Positions 1 to 5,620 are shown, counted from the first letter of the stretch. The stretch: DNA of 5,620 bases from an uncultured Pseudomonadota bacterium (GCA_903939665.1 CAJAHZ010000487.1:1-5620), one strand, 5' to 3'. Program-made: numbers and translations. The notes: generated from the letters alone by a model not told the origin.

Positions 1-920
1 GCCATTGAAAACTGGCCAAAGACAATGTGCAAGGCTTCGAATTTCGCGCGCCACTGTTCGGCACGCACGCGTGCGTCGGCCAGGCTCATGTTTGGCAGCA
101 CCAGCAGGAATTCCTCGCCGCCGTAGCGGCAGGGGATGTCTTCAGTGCGTGCGTTCTGGCGCAGCATGTTGCCCAGTGCCTTGAGTACTTCATCGCCGGC
201 CTGGTGGCCGTAGGTGTCGTTGAGTTTCTTGAAATGGTCGATGTCGAGCATCATCACCGTCAGCGGATGGCCTTCACGCATTGCTCTCGAGAGTTCCCGT
301 TCTAGCACTTCATCCAGGTAGCGACGGTTGAACAGACCCGTCAGCACGTCGCGGATGGCCTGTTCGCGCAGTTGTTCCTGCAGGTTCTTGATCTCGGACA
401 GCTGCTCGAGCAGATGGTCGTTGGTGTAGCGCATGGCTTCGGCCAGCGCCTGGTGTTCGCTGACGTCGTTCATGGTCCAGATGCCGATGCCGTCGAGATC
501 GATGTAGTACAGCTCGACGTCCTTGTTTTCGCCGTTGCAGCAGTGCACACGGGCCGGCATCGGGCCGCAGCGCTTGCCGCTCTGGCGTGATGCCTCGATC
601 ATCTGGCGCGCCTGCGCCACCAGGTGCGCACGTTCCTTCGGATCGGGGTAGGCGATGCGACGCCAGTTTTCGAGCGACTGGAGTGTTTCGCCTTCATAGC
701 CGAACAACTGGTGAAAGGCGTCGTTGACGTGCTCAATCCGGTCGCCTGCGCCGACGACGAGAAAAGCGACCGGGATGTTCTGGATAATGCGCTGCAGCCG
801 TTCGCGCGCGGTGAGCAATTCCTTTTCCATATGGGCCGCATGACGGCGCATCCAGGCATGCATCGCCAGCGTGCCGGCGAGAAACGCAACCAGCGCTACC
901 AGCAGCGGTTCAATATTCAT
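1..920 (-). CDS. Membrane-anchored PAS-GGDEF diguanylate cyclase, 3' end cut by window edge
   Basis: Predicted to make cyclic di-GMP from two GTP at the inner membrane. From ATG at 918-920 the frame stays open for 306 codons to the left edge. Residues 4-24 form one hydrophobic membrane segment followed by Arg-Arg. A PAS-like sensor covers about 38-155, a charged signalling helix about 156-188, and GGDEF begins near 189 (RDVLTGLFNRR). The metal-binding loop LDIDHFKKLND (225-235) is intact, as is the signature GGEEF (267-271). R258 and D261 form an RxxD inhibitory site five residues before it, so an active, product-inhibited enzyme is expected. About 45 residues should lie beyond the edge, judged from the usual GGDEF length. 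GGAG nine bases before the ATG is a fair Shine-Dalgarno. The gene starts 32 bases after moxR on the same strand with no terminator between, suggesting co-transcription. The PAS ligand is unknown. Confidence 0.93.
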   Translation of the reverse strand, partial: MNIEPLLVALVAFLAGTLAMHAWMRRHAAHMEKELLTARERLQRIIQNIPVAFLVVGAGDRIEHVNDAFHQLFGYEGETLQSLENWRRIAYPDPKERAHLVAQARQMIEASRQSGKRCGPMPARVHCCNGENKDVELYYIDLDGIGIWTMNDVSEHQALAEAMRYTNDHLLEQLSEIKNLQEQLREQAIRDVLTGLFNRRYLDEVLERELSRAMREGHPLTVMMLDIDHFKKLNDTYGHQAGDEVLKALGNMLRQNARTEDIPCRYGGEEFLLVLPNMSLADARVRAEQWRAKFEALHIVFGQFSM

Positions 921-952
921 TCGGGTGATCTCCGGTTACCCGCAGTCAGGCC

Positions 953-1795
953 TCAGCGATTGTTACGCGCCATGAAAATCAGTCGCTCAAAAAGATGTAC
1001 GTCCTGCTCGTTCTTGAGCAGGGCGCCGTGCAGCGGCGGGATGGAAACCTTCTGATCTTTGGCGCGCAGCGCTTCGGGCGGAATGTCTTCGGCAAGCAGA
1101 AGTTTGAGCCAGTCGAGCAGTTCCGACGTTGAGGGCTTCTTCTTCAGGCCGGGTATTTCGCGCAGCTCGAAGAATACCTCCAGCGCTTCGCGCAGAAGGG
1201 CGTGTTTGAGTCCGGGGAAGTGCACGTCGACGATCTTGTGCATTGTCTCCTTGTCAGGAAACTTGATGTAGTGGAAAAAACAGCGGCGCAAGAACGCGTC
1301 GGGCAGTTCTTTTTCGTTGTTCGAGGTGATGAACAGAATCGGTCGGTGGCGCGCCTTGACCAGCTGACGCGTCTCGTAGACGAAAAACTCCATGCGGTCG
1401 AGTTCGCGCAGGAGATCGTTGGGGAATTCAATATCGGCCTTGTCGATTTCATCGATCAGCACCACCGACGGCGTTGCGCAATTGAAGGCTTCCCAAAGGA
1501 CACCCTTCAGAATGTAGTTGCCGATATCGGCTACTTTGGCGTCGCCGAGTTGCGAGTCGCGCAGACGGGAAACCGCGTCGTATTCGTAGAGGCCCTGTTG
1601 TGCCTTGGTCGTTGATTTGATGTGCCACTGAAAGAGCGGCAGGCCGAGCGCGGCGGCTACTTCCTCGGCCAGCATGGTCTTGCCGGTACCCGGTTCGCCC
1701 TTGATCAGCAGCGGGCGTTGCAGGGTAATGGCGGCGTTGACGGCGAGCGTCAGGTCGCGGGTCGCCACATAGTTGTCGGAGCCTGAGAAACGCAT
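953..1795 (-). CDS. MoxR-family AAA+ ATPase
   Basis: A 280-residue cytoplasmic AAA+ ATPase of the MoxR/AAA_5 type. MoxR proteins are thought to act as chaperone-like remodelling factors, usually with a von Willebrand factor A partner. Walker A is GEPGTGKT (33-40) and Walker B is VVLIDEID (111-118). Sensor 1 is ITSNN (156-160), and the arginine-finger region is LRRCFF (169-174). A C-terminal helical lid follows, with the PSTSELLDW motif at 221-229. Length and motif order match the short MoxR group, and nothing essential looks missing. The ATG at 1793-1795 is preceded by AAGGA eight bases upstream (1804-1808) and a plausible promoter at 1823-1850. The expected VWA gene is not immediately downstream. 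A diguanylate cyclase is there instead, so the substrate or partner cannot be named. The family call is firm; the specific role is open. Confidence 0.95.
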   Translation of the reverse strand: MRFSGSDNYVATRDLTLAVNAAITLQRPLLIKGEPGTGKTMLAEEVAAALGLPLFQWHIKSTTKAQQGLYEYDAVSRLRDSQLGDAKVADIGNYILKGVLWEAFNCATPSVVLIDEIDKADIEFPNDLLRELDRMEFFVYETRQLVKARHRPILFITSNNEKELPDAFLRRCFFHYIKFPDKETMHKIVDVHFPGLKHALLREALEVFFELREIPGLKKKPSTSELLDWLKLLLAEDIPPEALRAKDQKVSIPPLHGALLKNEQDVHLFERLIFMARNNR

Positions 1796-1822
1796 GATAG
1801 AAATCCTTCAGTGTGCTGTTCG

Positions 1823-1850
1823 ATTCTACCCGCAAATTACGCGGTGAAAA
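1823..1850 (-). promoter_or_regulatory. Probable sigma70 promoter of the moxR-cyclase unit
   Basis: Read on the minus strand, TTTTCA (1845-1850, four of six to consensus) is followed after 16 bases by TAGAAT (1823-1828, five of six). Transcription would begin near 1816, leaving a leader of about 20 bases that contains the AAGGA ribosome binding site at 1804-1808. Position and spacing fit moxR well. It was found by eye and has not been tested. Confidence 0.5.
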
Positions 1851-1908
1851 TTCGTGGCGCTACACTGTCCGCGTTTTCTTCCCGACTCAGATTGCGCTCC
1901 GCCTGGGA

Positions 1909-1937
1909 TTGTCAATCCTGAGCCGATGGACTAGTCT
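1909..1937 (+). promoter_or_regulatory. Weak candidate promoter for the REC-DUF3369-PAS-GGDEF gene
   Basis: TTGTCA (1909-1914) is followed after 17 bases by TAGTCT (1932-1937). The -35 matches five of six consensus positions but the -10 only three. If used, it gives a leader of over 200 bases before the ATG at 2159. The same TTGTC-N17-TAGTCT layout occurs before the TraD-like gene, which gives it slightly more weight. Confidence 0.25.
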
Positions 1938-2158
1938 TTGTCGCATACAAGAAGACGGTTGGCGTCAGAGAGCCGCCGCGCAGTCAGCCTGGGGGCAATG
2001 ATGAAGAATGGCAATGACAGGGGCTTCCAGCTGCACTCGGCGCGCCAGAGCCTGGATACTGGCGGCGATCGACAGCTGCAGCTGCTTTCTCGACGAAGCC
2101 GTGTGCAAGGTCGACGGCTATTCAATAGACAGTGTCGCTGATATGAAAAACTAAACCC

Positions 2159-4057
2159 ATGCATTCAGCCCTCACCCCTGATGACGAGCTCGTATTTGTT
2201 CCCGAGGACGAGGCCCGGATCCTTCGCAACACATGGAAGGTGTTGATCGTCGATGACGAGCCCGATGTCCACTCGGTGACCTCCATGGCATTGTCCAAGG
2301 TTGTCTTCGACGGCCACAGCTTGCTCTTTCTGCACGCCTATTCCGGCGAGGAGGCTTGCCGGGTGATGAACGAGCATCCGGATATTGCCGTGGCTTTCGT
2401 CGACGTGATCATGGAGACCGACGATGCCGGGCTGCGCTTGATTCACCATATCCGGGAGGATTTGGGCAATACCATGATCCGGCTGATCCTGCGCACCGGC
2501 CAGCCGGGCCAGACGCCGGAAAATGACGTAATCGTCAACTACGACATCAACGACTACAAGGCCAAGGCCGAACTGACCGCCCAGAAGCTGTTCACCACCC
2601 TGGTCAGCGCACTCCGGTCCTATCGCGACCTGCAGACGATTGAGATCAGCCGGCAGGGGCTGCGCAAAGTCATCATGTCGTCGTCCAGCCTGTTCGAACT
2701 GGGATCGATCCACCTGTTCGTCTCGGGCGTGCTGATTCAACTCGCGGCACTTCTCGGGGTGGATCAGGATGGCATTCTCGCCGCCCGGCAAGGCTCCTCT
2801 GATCAGCAGGATGCAGACGAGATATTCCTGGTGGCGGCTGTCGGTCGCTATGGCGACGGCCTCGGCCACTCGGCGCGCTCTGTTTTGCCGCAGACCATTG
2901 TTGACCGCATCGAGCTGGCGTTCCGCACCGGCAACAGTTCCTTTGCCGACGATCATTGCGCGGTCTTCATTCCGGTGCCCAAGAGCCGCCCGGTGGTTGG
3001 CTATGTCAGCTACGGCCATCGCTCCGCTAAAAACATAGATACCGATCTGCTTCGGGTCTTTTGTCTGAACGTCGGCATCACCTTCGACAGTCAGGGCTTC
3101 CTCAAACAACTGGTCGACGGCAGTTCTGTGCCCACTTTTGTCATCGACTGCGAGCACCGGGTCACACACTGGAATCGGGCCTGCGAAAGGGTCACCGGTC
3201 TGGCGGCCAGCGACGTCGTCGGCACCCGGGAGCAGTGGCGGGCGTTTTATGCTTTCGAGCGACCGGTGATGGCCGATTTGATTCTTGACAGTGCGCTGGA
3301 GAGGGACGTCGACCAGTTCTACCATGGGAAATTTCGTCCTTCGGCCCTGGTTGCCGGGTCATTCGAAGCCGATGATTTTTTCCCGAAACTTGGCGAGAAG
3401 GGAAGGCATCTGTTCTTTACCGCAGCGCCTCTCAGCGATGGGCGCGGCAACTTTATCGGCGCCATCGAAACCCTGCAGGACATCACCGAGCAAAAGCACG
3501 CCGAGCAGGCATTGCGGGAAAGTGAGGAGAAATACCGGACGCTGAGCATCACCGACGCGCTGACTTCGCTCTACAACTCGCGCCACTTCTATGAGCAGGT
3601 TGATATTGAGGTCGAGCGCGCCGTCCGCTACGGGCGTCCGCTCTCGCTGTTGCTGCTTGATCTTGACGACTTCAAGAAGATCAATGATACCCACGGTCAC
3701 CTTGAAGGCGACCAGGTTCTGGCAGCTGCCGCCGAAGCGATCAGGAGCGGCTTGCGCAACTGCGACACCGCTTACCGCTACGGCGGCGAGGAGCTGACCA
3801 TGCTGTTGCCGGAAACCGATCTTGGGTCCGCGATCATGATCGCCGAACGTTTGTGCCAGAAAATCGCCAACACTCTGCTGACCACTGCGGCAGGTATCGT
3901 GATTAAGGTCACGGCAAGCATTGGCGTCGCTGGGTATGTCGCGTCGGAGTCTGCCCAGAGTTTTGTGCGACGGGCGGACAACGGTGTTTATGAGGCTAAA
4001 CGGCAAGGTAAGAACCGTGCTGTTTCACAGGCGTTGAGCGAAGACCTGCCGAGTTGA
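2159..4057 (+). CDS. Response regulator diguanylate cyclase, REC-DUF3369-PAS-GGDEF
   Basis: A 632-residue cytoplasmic protein expected to make cyclic di-GMP when phosphorylated. The REC domain (about 27-150) has acidic residues D32/D33, phospho-acceptor D82, T113 and K134. DUF3369 (about 152-310) follows and looks like a worn GAF fold. A PAS domain (about 316-445, with THWNRACERVTG at 336-347) ends in DITEQKHAEQAL and a short linker helix. GGDEF (about 460-622) carries DLDDFKKIND (501-510) and the signature GGEEL (542-546), with Leu instead of Phe. R533 and D536 form an RxxD inhibitory site. The ATG at 2159 is the first in-frame start after the stop at 2144-2146, and the REC domain begins soon after it. 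No Shine-Dalgarno is visible, and a three-codon frame (2143-2154) lies just before it. No cognate kinase is adjacent. REC-DUF3369 modules also occur with HD-GYP outputs; here the output is clearly GGDEF. Activity with GGEEL is likely but not assured. Confidence 0.95.
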   Translation: MHSALTPDDELVFVPEDEARILRNTWKVLIVDDEPDVHSVTSMALSKVVFDGHSLLFLHAYSGEEACRVMNEHPDIAVAFVDVIMETDDAGLRLIHHIREDLGNTMIRLILRTGQPGQTPENDVIVNYDINDYKAKAELTAQKLFTTLVSALRSYRDLQTIEISRQGLRKVIMSSSSLFELGSIHLFVSGVLIQLAALLGVDQDGILAARQGSSDQQDADEIFLVAAVGRYGDGLGHSARSVLPQTIVDRIELAFRTGNSSFADDHCAVFIPVPKSRPVVGYVSYGHRSAKNIDTDLLRVFCLNVGITFDSQGFLKQLVDGSSVPTFVIDCEHRVTHWNRACERVTGLAASDVVGTREQWRAFYAFERPVMADLILDSALERDVDQFYHGKFRPSALVAGSFEADDFFPKLGEKGRHLFFTAAPLSDGRGNFIGAIETLQDITEQKHAEQALRESEEKYRTLSITDALTSLYNSRHFYEQVDIEVERAVRYGRPLSLLLLDLDDFKKINDTHGHLEGDQVLAAAAEAIRSGLRNCDTAYRYGGEELTMLLPETDLGSAIMIAERLCQKIANTLLTTAAGIVIKVTASIGVAGYVASESAQSFVRRADNGVYEAKRQGKNRAVSQALSEDLPS

Positions 4058-4135
4058 GTTGCTGGGGGCGTTTGCGTTGAAGGCGCATCCGAAAGCGCGA
4101 GGGTCGATCGCAACAACGCTCACCGCGGGGGGCGT
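4058..4135. repeat. Convergent intergenic gap with a 10-base direct repeat and inverted repeats
   Basis: The 78 bases between two convergent stop codons are bounded by two copies of GGGGGCGTTT (4064-4073 and 4128-4137, the second reaching into the TraD-like stop codon). Between them GCGTTG (4074-4079) can pair with CAACGC (4114-4119), and GCGC (4083-4086) with GCGC (4095-4098). This could help end transcription from both sides, but no T-run follows the stem in either direction, so I do not call an intrinsic terminator. Confidence 0.4.
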
Positions 4136-4546
4136 TTATTCGTTATCGGTATCCTGCTCGGCAAGCAGGGCGTCGCCCTTGGCTTTCCATGCAGCCCACT
4201 GTTGCGGGTCGGTCGTCGCGCCAGCGGTCAGTAACAGGCCAAGCAATTCCTCCGAACTGCGCGACCCCAGTCCGGCCAGTTCGAACAACATGCCCTTCGA
4301 TATCAGCCGATGGTTGCCTGCCCGTCGTTCCTTTATCGCCCTTGGCCGTTCTTCATGCCGCATCAAGGCCGCTGCTTTGGCCATGGCTTTGGCCGCGTTG
4401 TCTGCGGCGACTTCGGCGGCCAGCAGCATTTTGAATTTGGTGATATCCGTCGGCGTGCGTGTTGGTGCGTCTGCCAGTTCGAGCAGGAGCTTTTGCTGTG
4501 CGCTTGGCTTGGGGTAGGTCTTGATCTTGGCCAACAGGTCTACCAT
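4136..4546 (-). CDS. Small TraD-like protein (possible conjugal transfer accessory family)
   Basis: A 136-residue soluble protein with no signal peptide or membrane segment. The N-terminal part (to about residue 70) is helical and rich in Ala and Lys. The C-terminal half has the pattern NHRLISKGMLFELAGL (78-93), then EELLGLLL (99-106) and a Pro...Trp...Gly tail ending ALLAEQ. By memory this resembles TraD-type proteins of conjugative plasmids and integrative elements, which are small accessory factors of unclear biochemistry. I could not run a profile search. The frame can be extended to a TTG at 4576. ATG 4544-4546 is preferred because GAGGA (4556-4560) sits nine bases before it and a candidate promoter lies further upstream. 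The gene faces the GGDEF regulator tail to tail and follows the DUF1841 gene on the same strand. No relaxase, integrase or attachment site is visible, so it may be an isolated remnant or a domesticated gene. Confidence 0.75.
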   Translation of the reverse strand: MVDLLAKIKTYPKPSAQQKLLLELADAPTRTPTDITKFKMLLAAEVAADNAAKAMAKAAALMRHEERPRAIKERRAGNHRLISKGMLFELAGLGSRSSEELLGLLLTAGATTDPQQWAAWKAKGDALLAEQDTDNE

Positions 4547-4561
4547 TTGGATACTTCCTCT
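4547..4561 (-). promoter_or_regulatory. Ribosome binding site that decides the TraD-like start
   Basis: On the minus strand AGAGGAAG (4554-4561) precedes ATG 4546 with nine bases between GAGGA and the start. The longer frame start, TTG at 4574-4576, overlaps the candidate promoter region (-10 at 4578-4583) and has no such element. This favours the 136-residue product. Confidence 0.7.
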
Positions 4562-4577
4562 GCTGTGATCTACCAAC

Positions 4578-4606
4578 AGACTAGCACCTTGACTTTATGG
4601 CGACAA
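4578..4606 (-). promoter_or_regulatory. Candidate promoter of the TraD-like gene
   Basis: Minus-strand TTGTCG (4601-4606) is followed after 17 bases by TAGTCT (4578-4583), preceded by TGC as in an extended -10 element. Transcription would start near 4571, about 25 bases before the ATG at 4546. Overlapping palindromes AAGCT-A-AGCTT (4605-4615) and TAAGC-TT-GCTTA (4609-4620) abut the -35 and could be an operator. Found by eye only. Confidence 0.4.
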
Positions 4607-4626
4607 GCTAAGCTTGCTTACGGTGC

Positions 4627-5055
4627 TCAGCCTTGGGCTACGCGCCGCACATGTTCGATATAGGCGTTGGCATCGAGTTCGCCGCCCTGGCGTTGCGCGT
4701 TCCAGATTGTTTCGCCGAGGCATTCAAGAATGGCGTGTTCGGCTTCATGGACGTCGAGACGGGTGCGCAGCGCATCGTAAGCGGCGCGGATGCCCGGCGG
4801 CTGGTCGATGCTGATCTGGTCGGCGACGGCCAGATGTAGCGAGAGGTGAAGAAAGGGGTTCATCTGCCCGTTTTCCGGTGTGAACTCCTGCTCCAGTGCG
4901 GCTTCCGGGCTTTCAAGCAGGGCGTGATATTCGGGATGATGCAGAATCAAATCGGCAGCGGTTGCCTCGGCACCCTGAAGAATCAGGCGCTCCCGATGCT
5001 TGCGCCAGGATTCGCAGAAAAAACTGCGCACCTGCTCACGCGATGGATTGAACAT
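4627..5055 (-). CDS. DUF1841 family protein
   Basis: A 142-residue soluble, mostly helical protein of unknown function that matches the DUF1841 family of beta- and gammaproteobacteria over its full length. Recognisable blocks are MFNPSREQVRSFFCESWRKH at the start, HHPEYHALLE (39-48), NPFLHLSLHLAV (66-77), DQPPGIRAAY (84-93) and ECLGETIWNAQR (111-122). Three HxxxH pairs stand out: H40/H44, H70/H74 and H103/H107, with E111 close by. This suggests, but does not prove, a metal site in a helical bundle. The ATG at 5053-5055 has AAGGA five bases upstream (5061-5065), inside the end of the FIST gene. The two genes overlap by 20 bases, so translation is probably coupled. There is no signal peptide or membrane segment. 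The family is firm and the function is unknown. Confidence 0.93.
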   Translation of the reverse strand: MFNPSREQVRSFFCESWRKHRERLILQGAEATAADLILHHPEYHALLESPEAALEQEFTPENGQMNPFLHLSLHLAVADQISIDQPPGIRAAYDALRTRLDVHEAEHAILECLGETIWNAQRQGGELDANAYIEHVRRVAQG

Positions 5056-5620
5056 TACTGTCCTTTTGCCGCTTGCTGATCAACGCGGTGACTACGGCGT
5101 TTTGCAACTGACGATTGATTTGCCTGTCTCCGCTTGCTGTTGGCGCAATCTGGCCGGTACCGTAGACGCCAAGCAGCGGCAGGCCGGGAAAACGGTTGCG
5201 CATGATGTCGAGGTCGCGGTCTTCTCCACCGTAAAAATATGGGCCGCGACCAATGCACGAGAACATCAGCGCGCAAGCCGGGTCGGGCGTGTCGGCGCTC
5301 AATCGGGCGAGTGTCTGGCGCATATCGGCCTCGGCCGAAACGGGCCGGCGGACCGCCCAGGCGAGCTTTTGACCGATGCTTGTGCGCTCGGCCAGCGTCA
5401 GCGAATTGTCGGCGTTGACCGCGATGATGGCGATCGGATGATATCGACCGACGGCCAGCGCAACTTGCGCGTCTTCGGTGCTGTGACAGTATTCGTTGTC
5501 GATCAGTACGGCGGTCAGGTGGTGCAGGGGCAATTGCGGCTGTTCCCGGTATTCGGCAGGCAGGACGCGACTCAGGCAGCGCAGCGCGCTCTGGCCGCCG
5601 AGCAGCTCGAGGTCGTAACC
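5036..5620 (-). CDS. FIST-domain sensory protein, C-terminal part (start beyond right edge)
   Basis: The minus-strand frame is open from the right edge to TGA at 5036-5038, giving 194 C-terminal residues of a longer protein. A TTG at 5531-5533 can be taken as a start, but the frame continues upstream with family-like sequence (GYDLELLGGQSALRCL at the edge), so the gene is truncated by the window. It matches the FIST C-terminal domain: FSCIGRGPYFYGGED (120-134), then FPGLPLLGVYGTGQIAP (144-160) and a terminal QNAVVTAL helix (173-180). FIST proteins are predicted intracellular small-ligand sensors, with amino acids proposed as ligands and no enzymatic activity established. This part has no signalling output domain. 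An output may be a partner protein or may lie beyond the edge, although the stand-alone FIST N/C form is common. It overlaps the DUF1841 start by 20 bases, implying one operon. Confidence 0.9.
   Translation of the reverse strand, partial: GYDLELLGGQSALRCLSRVLPAEYREQPQLPLHHLTAVLIDNEYCHSTEDAQVALAVGRYHPIAIIAVNADNSLTLAERTSIGQKLAWAVRRPVSAEADMRQTLARLSADTPDPACALMFSCIGRGPYFYGGEDRDLDIMRNRFPGLPLLGVYGTGQIAPTASGDRQINRQLQNAVVTALISKRQKDSNVQSIA

Larger units (their letters stand above)
1796..2158. other. Divergent intergenic region between moxR and the REC-DUF3369-PAS-GGDEF gene
   Basis: These 363 bases separate two divergent genes and probably hold the promoters of both. The moxR-proximal end has a good sigma70-like element. 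The rest holds only weak signals: a TTGTCA/TAGTCT pair, two copies of CAGCTGCA (2028-2035 and 2073-2080, the second part of CAGCTGCAGCTG at 2073-2084), and short open frames with no recognisable protein. The longest plausible one starts at ATG 1998 or 2001 behind a GGGGG run and ends at 2141. No RNA gene or riboswitch was recognised. Confidence 0.7.

Noticed and set aside
624..1055. Plus-strand open frame of 143 codons across the cyclase and moxR
   Set aside because: It lies antisense to two clearly recognisable genes, spans their boundary and has no family resemblance or ribosome binding site.
1202..1615. Plus-strand open frame of 137 codons inside moxR
   Set aside because: Antisense shadow of the MoxR catalytic core, which carries all expected AAA+ motifs.
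2073..2084. CAGCTGCAGCTG as a regulator binding site
   Set aside because: A palindromic repeat of a common GC-rich hexamer; without conservation data it is not distinguishable from chance.
1931..2164. Minus-strand 77-codon frame in the divergent region
   Set aside because: It overlaps the regulator start on the opposite strand, is rich in Arg, Ser and Leu as random GC-rich frames are, and matches nothing known.
2165..3325. Minus-strand open frame of 386 codons
   Set aside because: It is antisense to the REC-DUF3369-PAS gene. Long antisense frames are common in GC-rich genes, and the translation shows no known domain.
3359..4006. Minus-strand open frame of 215 codons
   Set aside because: Antisense to the PAS-GGDEF part of the regulator; no recognisable protein.
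4068..4119. Intrinsic terminator between the convergent genes
   Set aside because: The possible stems (GCGTTG with CAACGC, inner GCGC pair) have a large interrupted loop, and no T-run follows on either strand.
4547..4576. Ten-residue N-terminal extension of the TraD-like gene from TTG
   Set aside because: ATG 4546 has a good Shine-Dalgarno at proper spacing, while the TTG has none and lies almost at the expected transcription start.

Overview
The window looks like chromosome of a GC-rich betaproteobacterium, probably Rhodocyclaceae-like (Dechloromonas, Azoarcus or Accumulibacter relatives). This is inferred from the combination of a short MoxR ATPase, GGDEF proteins with PAS or REC-DUF3369 input domains, and a FIST/DUF1841 gene pair. 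No 16S rRNA or other taxonomic marker is present, so the assignment is soft. Coding density is high. There are six genes, two of them cut by the window edges. I see no tRNA, rRNA, CRISPR array or insertion sequence.

Left block (1-1795, minus strand): a MoxR-type AAA+ ATPase is followed after 32 bases by a membrane-anchored PAS-GGDEF diguanylate cyclase that runs off the left edge. A plausible sigma70 promoter lies just upstream of moxR. The von Willebrand factor A gene that commonly sits beside moxR is not between the two.

Centre (1796-4057): a divergent intergenic region of 363 bases precedes a plus-strand gene for a 632-residue response regulator. Its domains are REC, DUF3369, PAS and GGDEF (signature GGEEL). 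Both cyclases keep the RxxD product-inhibition site. No histidine kinase is visible, so the regulator looks orphan within this window.

Right block (4136-5620, minus strand, convergent with the regulator): in transcription order, a FIST-domain sensory protein (start beyond the right edge) overlaps a DUF1841 protein by 20 bases. A small gene follows whose C-terminal half resembles the TraD family of conjugal transfer accessory proteins. That gene has a probable promoter of its own and is best started at 4546, with a clear Shine-Dalgarno, rather than at the longest possible frame start.

Together the genes suggest a signalling neighbourhood: two c-di-GMP synthases with different inputs (membrane/PAS and phospho-relay/PAS) on either side of a MoxR chaperone-like ATPase, next to a sensory FIST gene. 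I do not see a clear new defence or mobile system. The points most worth checking are the MoxR-cyclase pairing, the three HxxxH motifs in the DUF1841 protein, the degenerate GAF-like DUF3369 sensor, and the isolated TraD-like gene.
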